A stretch of 42,276 bases of DNA from an uncultured Eggerthella sp. (GTDB taxonomy: Bacteria; Actinomycetota; Coriobacteriia; Coriobacteriales; Eggerthellaceae): the NCBI GenBank assembly GCA_900551155.1, contig URVA01000004.1:1-42276 (forward strand). Reading direction: 5' to 3'. The position numbers and the translations under genes are program-made. Under the pieces are notes generated by a model. That model ran no database searches. It was given only the letters and a program-made list of their open reading frames with translations, and had not been told where the DNA came from. Below, piece by piece: positions 34,294-42,187 of this stretch. Each line of letters begins with the position of its first letter. The stretch's first letter is position 1.

Positions 34294-34899
34294 TTATCGA
34301 CCCATCAATAGCGACAACGCTTCTGCGCGCGTTGCCGCACTTGCACTGCTCTTGAATATACCACGGACGGCGCTGGTCGTAGTTTTCGAACCAGGTTTTT
34401 TAACGCCGCGCATGCTCATGCACAGATGTTCTGCTTCCATAATCACGATGACGCCCTGCGGATTAAGCTGTTCCATCAAGGTGTCTGCCACCTGCGAAGT
34501 AAGACGCTCTTGCACCTGAGGACGACGAGCATAAGCGTCCACCAAACGAGCTAGCTTTGAAATGCCGCAAATTCGTCCGCTTTTTGCTGGAATGTAGGCA
34601 ACGTGTGCCTTGCCGAAAAATGGCACCAGATGATGTTCGCACATAGAGTAGAAAGGAATGTCGTGTACGATTACCAACTCTTCGTGGTGCTCATCGAAGG
34701 TGGTTTCGAAATGCACGGCAGGATCTTCGTAAAGACCGGCGAACACCTCTTCATACATGCGCGCAACACGTGAGGGAGTTTTTTGCAGCCCTTCGCGATC
34801 GGGATTTTCGCCAATTCCTTCCAGAATCATGCGAACGCCTGCTTCGATTTTTTCTAAATCCATTGAACCTTGCAAAGGTTCGCTTATATGTTCTGACAT
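34294..34899 (-). CDS. folE: GTP cyclohydrolase I
   Basis: 201 residues, the usual length. Zinc ligands are C87 and H90 in SMCEHHLVPFFGKAHVAYIP and C160 in AEHLCMSMRGVKKPGS. GISKLARLVDAYARRPQVQE and ENPDREGLQKTPSRVARM are family signatures. It converts GTP to 7,8-dihydroneopterin triphosphate, the first step to folate. ATG 34899 follows AAAGG. It is the first gene of the run that continues into ACT, mazG and the men genes, though a separate promoter for the men part cannot be excluded. Confidence 0.95.
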   Translation of the reverse strand: MSEHISEPLQGSMDLEKIEAGVRMILEGIGENPDREGLQKTPSRVARMYEEVFAGLYEDPAVHFETTFDEHHEELVIVHDIPFYSMCEHHLVPFFGKAHVAYIPAKSGRICGISKLARLVDAYARRPQVQERLTSQVADTLMEQLNPQGVIVIMEAEHLCMSMRGVKKPGSKTTTSAVRGIFKSSASAATRAEALSLLMGR

Positions 34900-34983
34900 C
34901 TATTGCCTTTCCACCAATGTAGTGTTTGCAGCGTTTGCCCGCCCGCATGCATGCGTTTTGCATGTTTGTACACGTTTTCGCAC

Positions 34984-35083
34984 TTGCGCTTGTTTGCATC
35001 AGCTTGCTTACTTGCGCGTTTGCACGTTTGCGCTTGCTTGCATCAATTTGCTCGATTGTGTGTTTGCACGCTTGCGTCTAGCT
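34984..35083. repeat. 44-bp tandem repeat, 2.3 units
   Basis: Unit 34984-35027 and unit 35028-35071 match at 35 of 44 positions, both opening TTGCGCTTG and closing TTTGCACG. A third, partial copy starts at 35072. It lies in the 264-bp gap upstream of folE and downstream of xthA, where a folE promoter must lie. It contains further TTTGCA/TTGC sub-repeats. Confidence 0.75.
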
Positions 35084-35119
35084 ACTTATTTTTATTTCAG
35101 CTTTCGTATTGTAGTACAG

Positions 35120-35159
35120 GTACCCTCCGACTGTAACAAGTACCCTACGACTGTACAAA
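35120..35159. repeat. 20-bp direct repeat, 2 units, abutting the xthA stop
   Basis: Two adjacent 20-bp copies (35120-35139 and 35140-35159), each beginning GTACCCT and containing CGACTGTA, end four bases before the xthA stop codon. Three positions differ. No hairpin is formed. Confidence 0.75.
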
Positions 35160-35163
35160 AGCC

Positions 35164-35949
35164 TTAAATATCCAACTCCAACGAAACAGGGCAGTGATCG
35201 GATCCGAATATTTCCGAATAAATGTTTGCCATTTGAACTTGCTGGCGCAAAGCTTCACTTACCAAAAAGTAATCAATACGCCATCCCGCATTATTGGCGC
35301 GTGCGTTGAAGCGATAGCTCCACCACGAATAAGCACCCGTTGTTTCTGGATGAAGTGAGCGGAACGTATCCACGAATCCCGCATCGAGCAGCTTGGTAAA
35401 CTTTTCGCGTTCTTCATCGGAAAAGCCTGGGTTACCGCGATTAGTGCGAGGGTTCTTTAGATCGATTTCCTGATGCGCTACGTTGAAATCACCGCACATT
35501 ACCACAGGCTTTGCGTTGCAGGCATCGCCATTTGGCAACACGCCTTCTTCAAGGCTTTTGCACATATCTCGGAATACGTCGTCCCATTGCATGCGATGGT
35601 CAAGACGGGCAAGTTCTGATTGTGCATTAGGTGTATACACGTTCACGAACCAATACTTTTCAAATTCGCAAATAACTACGCGTCCTTCAGTATCAAGTTC
35701 TGGAACGCCTACTTCATGAAGCACCTGCAGCGGCTCTTCTTTGCAGAATACCGCCGTTCCTGAATAACCTTTACGCTGTGCATAGCTCCAATACTCGTGG
35801 TAACCAGGCAAATCCATTTCGATTTGGCCTTCTTGAAGTTTCGTTTCCTGAACCGCAAACACATCAGCGTTCAATTCGTTGAAGGCATCCATGAAGCCTT
35901 TTTTCATTACGGCTCGCAAGCCGTTCACATTCCAAGATACAAGTCTCAT
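35164..35949 (-). CDS. xthA: exodeoxyribonuclease III
   Basis: 261 residues. Family motifs are WNVNGLRA (N7), QETKLQ (E35), GDFNVAHQEIDLKNP, GWRIDYFLVS and the final GSDHCPV. It is the Mg-dependent AP endonuclease/3' exonuclease of base-excision repair. ATG 35949 follows AAGAGA. It stands downstream of the membrane-protein gene, separated by a strong terminator, so it is probably its own unit. Confidence 0.95.
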   Translation of the reverse strand: MRLVSWNVNGLRAVMKKGFMDAFNELNADVFAVQETKLQEGQIEMDLPGYHEYWSYAQRKGYSGTAVFCKEEPLQVLHEVGVPELDTEGRVVICEFEKYWFVNVYTPNAQSELARLDHRMQWDDVFRDMCKSLEEGVLPNGDACNAKPVVMCGDFNVAHQEIDLKNPRTNRGNPGFSDEEREKFTKLLDAGFVDTFRSLHPETTGAYSWWSYRFNARANNAGWRIDYFLVSEALRQQVQMANIYSEIFGSDHCPVSLELDI

Positions 35950-35970
35950 AAGACAATCTCTTTCTATTGC

Positions 35971-35998
35971 AAAAGAGCCCCGAAGTTTCGGGGCTCTT
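35971..35998 (-). terminator. terminator of the small membrane-protein gene
   Basis: AAGAGCCCCGAA (35973-35984) pairs perfectly with TTCGGGGCTCTT (35987-35998), with TTTT following on the minus strand. It lies 29 bases beyond the stop of the membrane protein and just before the xthA start. Confidence 0.88.
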
Positions 35999-36026
35999 AT
36001 AGATTTGTCTATCTTGCCAAAAAGTA

Positions 36027-36554
36027 TTACTTCTTCTTTGACTGCTTAGCTGCCTTGCGCTCTGCGCGCTCATAGGCCTCTTGACGTAACGGACGCAACT
36101 GCTTGGAGTCGATACGAACGCTAATGAAGAAGAACACCCAAGAAACAATCATGATCACAATAGGAATGATCTGATTTTGTGGCATAAACAGCGAAAGCAA
36201 AATAGCGATAACCATGCCGCCTAAGCCGATCGCAGAATACATGATGCGCTTGCGATTCAAGGCCTTGAACTGTGGGGTATCGGGAACGTAGCGCTGGATT
36301 GCACGCAAACGTGCACGACCAGTTTTGCGTTCCTCTTTGCTCTCCTGGGCTTCCTGCTTTCGTTCAGCCCTATGTTCCTGTTTCTCTTCAGGGGTGCGCT
36401 TCGCAAAAAAGCCCTTCTTTTCTGGCTTATCTGACTGCAGACGCACAGAAGACGCTGCCTTAGACACAGGCTTGGCGGAAGCAGCACTCTTGCGGGTTGA
36501 GCCTCCCTTATGATCGCCCGTGTAGCGCTCGTTCATGGGGTTTCGTTGAGTCAT
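36027..36554 (-). CDS. small membrane protein with long basic N-terminus
   Basis: 175 residues. Residues 1-105 are highly charged (Lys/Arg/Glu rich, likely disordered or coiled, for example EEKQEHRAERKQEAQESKEE). Two membrane segments follow (about 107-125 and 129-147), and then a charged C-terminal tail ending KQSKKK. Both termini should be cytoplasmic. I do not recognise a named family; similar basic two-TM proteins are common next to housekeeping genes in actinobacteria. ATG 36554 follows AAGGAG. It is downstream of purC on the same strand. Confidence 0.7.
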   Translation of the reverse strand: MTQRNPMNERYTGDHKGGSTRKSAASAKPVSKAASSVRLQSDKPEKKGFFAKRTPEEKQEHRAERKQEAQESKEERKTGRARLRAIQRYVPDTPQFKALNRKRIMYSAIGLGGMVIAILLSLFMPQNQIIPIVIMIVSWVFFFISVRIDSKQLRPLRQEAYERAERKAAKQSKKK

Positions 36555-36607
36555 TCTTTAAAACTCCTTGCTAGGCCGCATAGCAGGAACACAGATCGGA
36601 CACGGTA

Positions 36608-36655
36608 CAACTGTTGAGCGCCTTCAACTATTGTTAAGCGCTCTTAGCTATTAGT
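36608..36655. repeat. degenerate ~20-bp repeat after purC
   Basis: CAACTGTTGAGCGCCTT and CAACTATTGTTAAGCGCTCTT follow each other, then AGCTATTAGTG. It fills the short spacer between the purC stop and the membrane-protein start. Confidence 0.5.
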
Positions 36656-36679
36656 GTTGCACCTGTTCCGCCGCACATC

Positions 36680-37555
36680 CTACTGAGCGACAAATGCCTT
36701 ACCAGTAATTTTTTCGTATGCCTGAATATACTTTTCGCTGGTCTTCTTGATGATATCTTCAGGAAGACGAGGTGGGTTGCCCGTACGATCCCAGTTAGCA
36801 TTCAACCAGTTACGTACGAACTGCTTGTCGAAGCTTGGCTGTTCTTCGCCTACCTTGTAGGTATCAGCAGACCAGAAACGAGAAGAGTCTGGTGTCAAAA
36901 CTTCGTCGCCCAAGATAATCTTGCCATCAACCACGCCGAATTCGAACTTGGTATCCGCAATAATAATGCCGCGATCGCGAGCATGATCAGCAGCACGGTT
37001 GTATACCGCAAGTGTTAAGTCGCGAATAGCAGTAGCATTTTCTTCGCCGATGATTTCAACACAGCGATCGAAGCTGATGTTTTCGTCATGGTCGCCAATT
37101 TCAGCCTTGGTAGATGGAGTGAAAATAGCTTCAGGCAATTTGGAAGAATTTACCAAGCCTTCTGGTAGCTTAATGCCACATACAGCGCCAGTTGCTTGGT
37201 AGTCCTTCAGACCAGAACCAGTCAAATAACCACGGACGATACATTCAACAGGGAACATGTTAGCTTTCTTAACCAACATGAAACGACCTGCCAAGTAATC
37301 AGAATAGGGCTTAAACTGCTCAGGCAAATCTGCAACATCAGCAGAAATAAGATGGTTGTCTACTACATCGGAGAGCAAATCGAACCAGAAGCAGGAAAGC
37401 TGCGTAAGTACCTGGCCCTTGTAGGGAATTTCGTCTTCCAAAATGTAGTCAAAAGCAGAAATGCGATCGGACGCCACCAAGAGAAGCTTGTCTCCCAGGT
37501 CGTACAGGTCGCGCACCTTACCCTGTGCGTCGGGCTTGATGTCGATTCCAGACAT
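36680..37555 (-). CDS. purC: phosphoribosylaminoimidazole-succinocarboxamide synthase
   Basis: 291 residues. GKVRDLYDLGDKLLLVASDR, then ISAFD at the N-terminus, is the ATP-binding start of SAICAR synthase. VECIVRGYLTGSGLKDY and FEFGVVDGKIILGDEVLTPD, then SSRFW, are the two family signatures. It joins CAIR and aspartate in purine synthesis. ATG 37555 follows AAGGAAGGA. A probable purB, which acts on the next intermediate, ends the window about 4.6 kb away on the same strand. Confidence 0.95.
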   Translation of the reverse strand: MSGIDIKPDAQGKVRDLYDLGDKLLLVASDRISAFDYILEDEIPYKGQVLTQLSCFWFDLLSDVVDNHLISADVADLPEQFKPYSDYLAGRFMLVKKANMFPVECIVRGYLTGSGLKDYQATGAVCGIKLPEGLVNSSKLPEAIFTPSTKAEIGDHDENISFDRCVEIIGEENATAIRDLTLAVYNRAADHARDRGIIIADTKFEFGVVDGKIILGDEVLTPDSSRFWSADTYKVGEEQPSFDKQFVRNWLNANWDRTGNPPRLPEDIIKKTSEKYIQAYEKITGKAFVAQ

Positions 37556-37644
37556 GATGGTCCTTCCTTAAAGTGAATATTCGCAAGTTCCTATTATGTA
37601 ACATATTCAAAGCACATGCACGAAAAAGCAGAAAGTATCTTATA

Positions 37645-37735
37645 TATTTGCAGCCGCATCCGATTTTTGCAGCCATATTTGCAGCCGCATCCGATTTCTG
37701 CAGCCGTATCTAATAATTGCATCCACATCCGCGTT
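37645..37735. repeat. 31-bp tandem repeat, 2 near-perfect units plus remnant
   Basis: Units 37645-37675 and 37676-37706 differ at only two of 31 positions and contain TTTGCAGCCGCATCCGATTT. A third, decayed copy follows to about 37735. It lies upstream of purC in the 359-bp gap before the histidine-kinase 3' end. The near identity suggests a recent duplication. Confidence 0.8.
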
Positions 37736-37806
37736 GTTTAACGCGTGCATTTACCAATACACGAATTGCTCCACGAGGCACGACTTGTTGCACGCGCTTT
37801 CGGCTA

Positions 37807-37912
37807 GGCTCATGCTTCAGCTTTCGCCTGCACTTCATCTAGGCTCGCTCTTCAGCTTGCGTCTTCGCTTCAACTGGACTCAAGGCTTCAGCTTGCGCCT
37901 TACAACGCCTAA
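37807..37912. repeat. 35-bp tandem repeat, 3 units
   Basis: Copies start at 37807, 37842 and 37877, sharing GGCTC...CTTCAGCTT.CG. The array runs to the stop codon of the histidine kinase at 37915. Together with the 31-bp repeat it occupies most of the purC-kinase gap. No terminator was recognised there. Confidence 0.75.
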
Positions 37913-37914
37913 CG

Positions 37915-39408
37915 CTATCTATTGTTCGTATTCTGTCTGCTGTTGCGCTTCGTCGTGCGTTTGCGAGAGTTTTCCGAATAGAGCGGTATATAGATGGTGA
38001 AGCAAGCACCTTCATTCGGTCTGCCCTCTACTCGCACCCAGCCATTGTGCTGGTCTACGATTTCTTTAACTACTGAAAGACCAATACCCAGTCCTCCCGT
38101 TGCGCGAGCGCGACCAGAATCAGCACGCCAGAATCGCTGGAATACCAACTTGGCTTCTTCGGGGGTAAGACCAATACCCGTGTCTTTAACCACGATCTGC
38201 CCCATCAAATCGCCCTTCTTCGCTTTAACGGTAATCGTACCGCCTTCGGGTGTGTAACGCACCGCATTCGAAATCAGGTTCGCAGTTGCCTGACGCAGCA
38301 AGTCGGCATCGCCAAATACGTATACATGAGGGTCGTATTCGAATTCCAAATTAAGGCCCGCATCGTGAATGTAGGCTTGGTGCGTTTGCACTACCGCAGA
38401 AAGCATTTCGGTTAGATCGACTTTTTTCTGCTCGATCGGCTTTGTGCGACTTTCCAGACGAGACAACTTCAGCAGCGCATCGACTAATCGCGACAAGCGC
38501 TGAACTTCGGAATTAAGCGTCTCTAAGCGTTCGGCGTCGGGCTCAAACACACCATCGATCATCGCTTCAACGGTAGATTGAATAGCCATCAAGGGAGTGC
38601 GCAACTCGTGTGCAACGTCGGTAACCAACCTGCGCTCAAGCTTTCGGTTCGTTTCAATGGAATCCGCCATAAGGTCAAACATATTACCTAATCGCGCAAT
38701 TTCATCAGTGCCCGAAAGTCCTGTTCTGGCAGAATAGTCGCCTTCTTTTAAGGCTTTCGCTGTATTGGTAATTTTCTTGATAGGAGCCACAATTGCGCGC
38801 GCAAAAATAGCACCCAAAACCATGGCTATAATCAGCGCAATAGCAGCTGCAAAAAACATTGCATTGTACGATTTATCGCGAAAATCTTCGTCAAATTTTG
38901 TCAGAAGCGTTTCCGAGCCAGGCACACGAACTAATACCGTGCCAACCTTTTCACCTTTAACCATAATGGGTGCCGCAGCCACATTCGAACCATCTTCCTG
39001 AACGGTAACAGGGCCCAAAACCTCATCGGGGCGATCGTCATAGACGATTGTTCCGTCATTGGTACGCACCTGCAAATACACCGAATCGTACAAAGAGGAA
39101 GCAGAAGCGGCAGCAGACAACGCACCGCTATACCAATCACCATTGGATTGTTCGTAGCCATCAGCAATGGCGGCGGCAGTTCCGTCGGCAACGCGCTGTA
39201 CGTTTTCGCGGGTGTAGGACTGAAAGTGCTGATTCCAAACAAACGAAAGCACCACGATGGAAGAAATAATAGTGATCAGGGAAACAGCAATAGAAACCAA
39301 CATAACGCGCTTAGTGAACGAAATGTTGATGCCCTTCTTTTCTTCTAGTCCTGGCAACTCGGACAATTCTTCATTCGATGCGCCTTGGGACTCTTTACGT
39401 GAAAACAC
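37915..39408 (-). CDS. sensor histidine kinase (OmpR-partner type)
   Basis: About 497 residues. TM1 (about 35-58), an extracytoplasmic sensor region of about 125 residues, TM2 (about 183-206), a HAMP linker, the dimerisation/phospho-acceptor VTDVAHELRTPL (His about 267), and the ATP domain with ANLISNAVRYTPEGG (N box), KDTGIGL (G1) and GGLGIGLSVVKEIV (G2). The C-terminal tail is basic. I start at GTG 39408, with AAGGAG five bases upstream; the GTG at 39414 is inside that site. It is downstream of its response regulator, separated by about 200 bp with a hairpin. The signal is unknown. Confidence 0.9.
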   Translation of the reverse strand: MFSRKESQGASNEELSELPGLEEKKGINISFTKRVMLVSIAVSLITIISSIVVLSFVWNQHFQSYTRENVQRVADGTAAAIADGYEQSNGDWYSGALSAAASASSLYDSVYLQVRTNDGTIVYDDRPDEVLGPVTVQEDGSNVAAAPIMVKGEKVGTVLVRVPGSETLLTKFDEDFRDKSYNAMFFAAAIALIIAMVLGAIFARAIVAPIKKITNTAKALKEGDYSARTGLSGTDEIARLGNMFDLMADSIETNRKLERRLVTDVAHELRTPLMAIQSTVEAMIDGVFEPDAERLETLNSEVQRLSRLVDALLKLSRLESRTKPIEQKKVDLTEMLSAVVQTHQAYIHDAGLNLEFEYDPHVYVFGDADLLRQATANLISNAVRYTPEGGTITVKAKKGDLMGQIVVKDTGIGLTPEEAKLVFQRFWRADSGRARATGGLGIGLSVVKEIVDQHNGWVRVEGRPNEGACFTIYIPLYSENSRKRTTKRNSRQNTNNR

Positions 39409-39482
39409 AGGCACTCCTTAGTAATGAAACTTGCAAACACCAAAGGAAATCAACCTAAGTTTTGCAAATGTAGCCGATACCC

Positions 39483-39511
39483 TTGCTTTTAGTAACTTTG
39501 CTTTTAGTAAT
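39483..39511. repeat. 15-bp direct repeat between kinase and regulator genes
   Basis: TTGCTTTTAGTAAC (39483-39496) and TTGCTTTTAGTAAT (39498-39511) are adjacent copies immediately before a hairpin. Confidence 0.7.
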
Positions 39512-39539
39512 AAAGCGCCCTGCTTAAGCAAGACGCTTT
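39512..39539 (-). terminator. hairpin between response regulator and kinase genes
   Basis: On the minus strand AAAGCG-T-CTTGC pairs with GCAGG-G-CGCTTT across a TTAA loop. It is followed by ATTACTAAAAG, not a clean T-run, so it may be a partial terminator that lowers kinase expression relative to the regulator, or a processing site. Confidence 0.5.
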
Positions 39540-39607
39540 GTGTATACGTTTCACCTTTTTGTACTTTACCGCACTCAGGCCCATTTTTGAAAGCCCACAG
39601 CTTTCGC

Positions 39608-40324
39608 TTAGTTTGGCTTGGTTGGATCCTCGAAGCGATAGCCAACACCGTGAACAGTGTGGAGCCACTTAGGATTACGGGGGTTGTCACCAATCTTGGC
39701 GCGAAGGTTCTTTACGTGCGAGTCGATAGTGCGCTCGTAACCTTCAAAGTCGTAACCCAAAACCTTTTCCACCAATTCCATACGGGAATATACGCGACCA
39801 GGATAGCGGCACAGCGTGGTAAGCAATTTAAATTCACTTGCGGTAAGGTCAACCTCTTCGCCGTTGACCAAAACCTTGTGACCAGAAATGTCGATGGTAA
39901 GTTCGCCAAAATCCATCACTTCGCGCTGAGGTTCAACGTCAGAATGAACACGACGAAGAAGTGCACGAACGCGTGCTACCAATTCGCGAGGACTAAATGG
40001 CTTAATCAGGTAGTCGTCTGCACCAAGCTCTAAACCGATAATACGATCTTCAACTTCGCCCTTAGCGGTAAGCATAATGATAGGCGTGCTGGAATTGTCA
40101 CGAATAACGCGGCATACGCGCTCGCCAGGAACGCGTGGAAGCATAAGGTCCAGAACAACCAAATCGAAATGATGCTTGGAAAACTCTTCAAGTGCTTCCT
40201 GACCATCGCCTACTGCAGTTACCCAATAATTTTCACGTTCAAGATATGCTGCTACTGCATCACGAATAGCTTTTTCATCTTCAACCAACAGAATTCGACG
40301 AGTATTTTCATTAGTAGAAGTCAT
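39608..40324 (-). CDS. OmpR/PhoB-family response regulator
   Basis: 238 residues. Receiver domain: acidic pair in LVEDEKA, phospho-acceptor D59 in LVVLDLMLP, LTAKG and K108 in LIKPF. Winged-helix output: LTASEFKLLTTLCRYPGRVY and YERTIDSHVKNLRAKIGDNP, then VHGVGYRF. ATG 40324 has GGGAGG six bases upstream; the TTG at 40339 would put that site inside the gene. It pairs with the downstream histidine kinase. Target genes are not visible from the sequence. Confidence 0.93.
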   Translation of the reverse strand: MTSTNENTRRILLVEDEKAIRDAVAAYLERENYWVTAVGDGQEALEEFSKHHFDLVVLDLMLPRVPGERVCRVIRDNSSTPIIMLTAKGEVEDRIIGLELGADDYLIKPFSPRELVARVRALLRRVHSDVEPQREVMDFGELTIDISGHKVLVNGEEVDLTASEFKLLTTLCRYPGRVYSRMELVEKVLGYDFEGYERTIDSHVKNLRAKIGDNPRNPKWLHTVHGVGYRFEDPTKPN

Positions 40325-40503
40325 ATTCGTACCTCCCAATAGGCACCAAATTTTTCTTAGCTGCTACCTATTTCTCACATTCGTTTGCAATTATTGTATC
40401 AATTGCTCATTTGACTACTTTAAACGAAACCCAACTGTCACAATGATATTGTACATAAATAGTTTTATAGAAGTTTATATTATAGCTTTGACCAGGAGTT
40501 ATT

Positions 40504-42021
40504 TTGGCATCAAATCGTAGGCGAAACATACCAGGCAAAAACCTCCAACCATCACGAAATTCCCACAGAAGCCGTCCTTCTGCCCGTTCTGGCAGAAAAC
40601 CAAGTGTGGTAAAAAAAGGATTTTCTACCTCGGGACCTGCCGCAGGCTTTGGTGCACATTCAAAGTTTGGCACTGGCTCTAAAAAGACGGTAAAGAATAC
40701 TACCCCTGGTTATCAACCAAATCCCCTTAATGTTGGTGGTCCTGCTCCTGGCTCTAAATTGACACCAGAAGTTTTGTTCACCAGAAGAAACCTTTTAATA
40801 GGTGCTGCTGCTATAGGCGGCATCGCGGCAGTTGGAGGCGGCATTTCATTAGCCTCAAGTGCCTTCGATAACGATTCTTCTGATCAGATTACTTCTATCA
40901 GCGTTCCCGAAAATGCGGTAGAGCAGCAGGCGGACTATACCCTTATCGAAAACTATACTGACTACATTCAGCTTACTGGCTCTTTCGAGTTACCTTTTGG
41001 CACTTTGGTTTGGGCAGACAACGACAGTGTTGCCGCCTGTTTGAATCCCACCGATACCGCAAGTCCACTCAATACGGTTAGCCTGCTGTATTTATCGAGC
41101 GGAAACACAGCAACCGTCCTTAACGAAGCACAGGGCGCCGAAGAAGGCTTCGAGATTCTTGATGTTCGCTGTAGTGAAAGCGGCCTTATTTGGACTGAGT
41201 CGAACCCTTATCAATCCCGCTGGCGCGTATATACCGCTTCTATCAGCGATGGCAGCGCCTCTGGTATTCAACAAGTAGAAGAAGGCGATGGCAACTGGCT
41301 TATGCCTTCGCTTGCCGCTGTAGAAAACACTGCCTTTTGGCAGATGAGCCCTAACCCGCAAGGGGAAGCGGCAAACGAAGCTGCCGTACTAAAAGCTGCT
41401 TCGTTTGGTTCTACAGAAGGCCAGGTGGTATACACGTCTAAGCGCGCCTTTGCGACCCGCGTTACTCCAGCAACCGATGGCGTAATTATTACCCCACGCG
41501 CAGACTCCACTACCATCTACTATCAACTGACCAAAATATCTGCCGATACTCTTCAGGCGGTCGACCAAATGACCCTGCCCTCGTCTATGACTCCCGATGT
41601 TGTGGGATACGGAACAAGCGGGTTCTCTTTTGGATTTACCAGCATTTATAACTACGGTGGCGGCATTGCGAACTTAGGAACGTATACTCCACGATCTGCG
41701 GCAAACCCCTACAACTACAACAACCTATCCTGGTTCCGCTATAGCAGAACACCCGTTACTGCTCCTTGCTGGTGCGGAAATTGGTTTATTGTCAAATCTA
41801 CCACAGCATTAAGCGGCGTTCATTTTGCAAGCAAGAGCTACTTCGCTATCGATACTGTCAGCGGTGCAGACGACTATGGTGAGCAGCTTGTTTCTTCGGG
41901 CACCTGCTCTTCGTTTGTAGGACTCACCCAAGTTATCGACGATGTTGATGCAGAAAATAACCACACGCTCATTCGTGTGTTTACCCCCATCGAAGGCGCA
42001 ATCGAAAGTCCTTTTGCATAA
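40504..42021 (+). CDS. putative Tat-exported or membrane-anchored surface protein
   Basis: 505 residues, not a recognised family. Residues 1-90 are basic, Ser/Pro/Gly-rich and probably disordered. A twin-arginine-like signal FTRRNLLIGAAAIGGIAAVGG lies at about 92-112, unusually far from the N-terminus, giving either a Tat substrate or a type-II anchored protein. The remaining ~390 residues alternate short strands with many aromatic and Thr/Ser residues and W-containing repeats, suggesting a beta-propeller-like extracellular domain. The start is TTG 40504 with AGGAG five bases upstream. It is divergent from the two-component system, with palindrome ACAAT-GAT-ATTGT at 40440-40452 between them, so it may be a target of that regulator; this is speculation. 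Confidence 0.65.
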   Translation: MASNRRRNIPGKNLQPSRNSHRSRPSARSGRKPSVVKKGFSTSGPAAGFGAHSKFGTGSKKTVKNTTPGYQPNPLNVGGPAPGSKLTPEVLFTRRNLLIGAAAIGGIAAVGGGISLASSAFDNDSSDQITSISVPENAVEQQADYTLIENYTDYIQLTGSFELPFGTLVWADNDSVAACLNPTDTASPLNTVSLLYLSSGNTATVLNEAQGAEEGFEILDVRCSESGLIWTESNPYQSRWRVYTASISDGSASGIQQVEEGDGNWLMPSLAAVENTAFWQMSPNPQGEAANEAAVLKAASFGSTEGQVVYTSKRAFATRVTPATDGVIITPRADSTTIYYQLTKISADTLQAVDQMTLPSSMTPDVVGYGTSGFSFGFTSIYNYGGGIANLGTYTPRSAANPYNYNNLSWFRYSRTPVTAPCWCGNWFIVKSTTALSGVHFASKSYFAIDTVSGADDYGEQLVSSGTCSSFVGLTQVIDDVDAENNHTLIRVFTPIEGAIESPFA

Positions 42022-42050
42022 AGTACTACCAAAACAACCGACGTCCTATC

Positions 42051-42083
42051 AAAACGGCCGACGCAAACGCATCGGCCGTTTTT
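42051..42083 (+). terminator. terminator of the surface-protein gene
   Basis: AAAACGGCCGA (42051-42061) pairs perfectly with TCGGCCGTTTT (42072-42082), with a T5 run. It is 30 bases after the stop codon. A half copy of CCGACG precedes it (42039-42043). Confidence 0.9.
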
Positions 42084-42128
42084 CATAGCTACTATGTTTC
42101 GCTCATATTCTAAAGGCGCTTCCGTGCA

Positions 42129-42186
42129 GCACTAAGCATTTAACGCTTCACAAGCCAGATGAGCACCTAACTCAAATGAACGCTTA
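42129..42186. repeat. degenerate ~35-bp repeat in terminal spacer
   Basis: GCACTAAGC...CGCTT starts at 42129 and GCACCTAAC...CGCTT at 42163. It abuts the stop codon of the last gene, as in other spacers of this window. Confidence 0.4.
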
Positions 42187-42187
42187 A

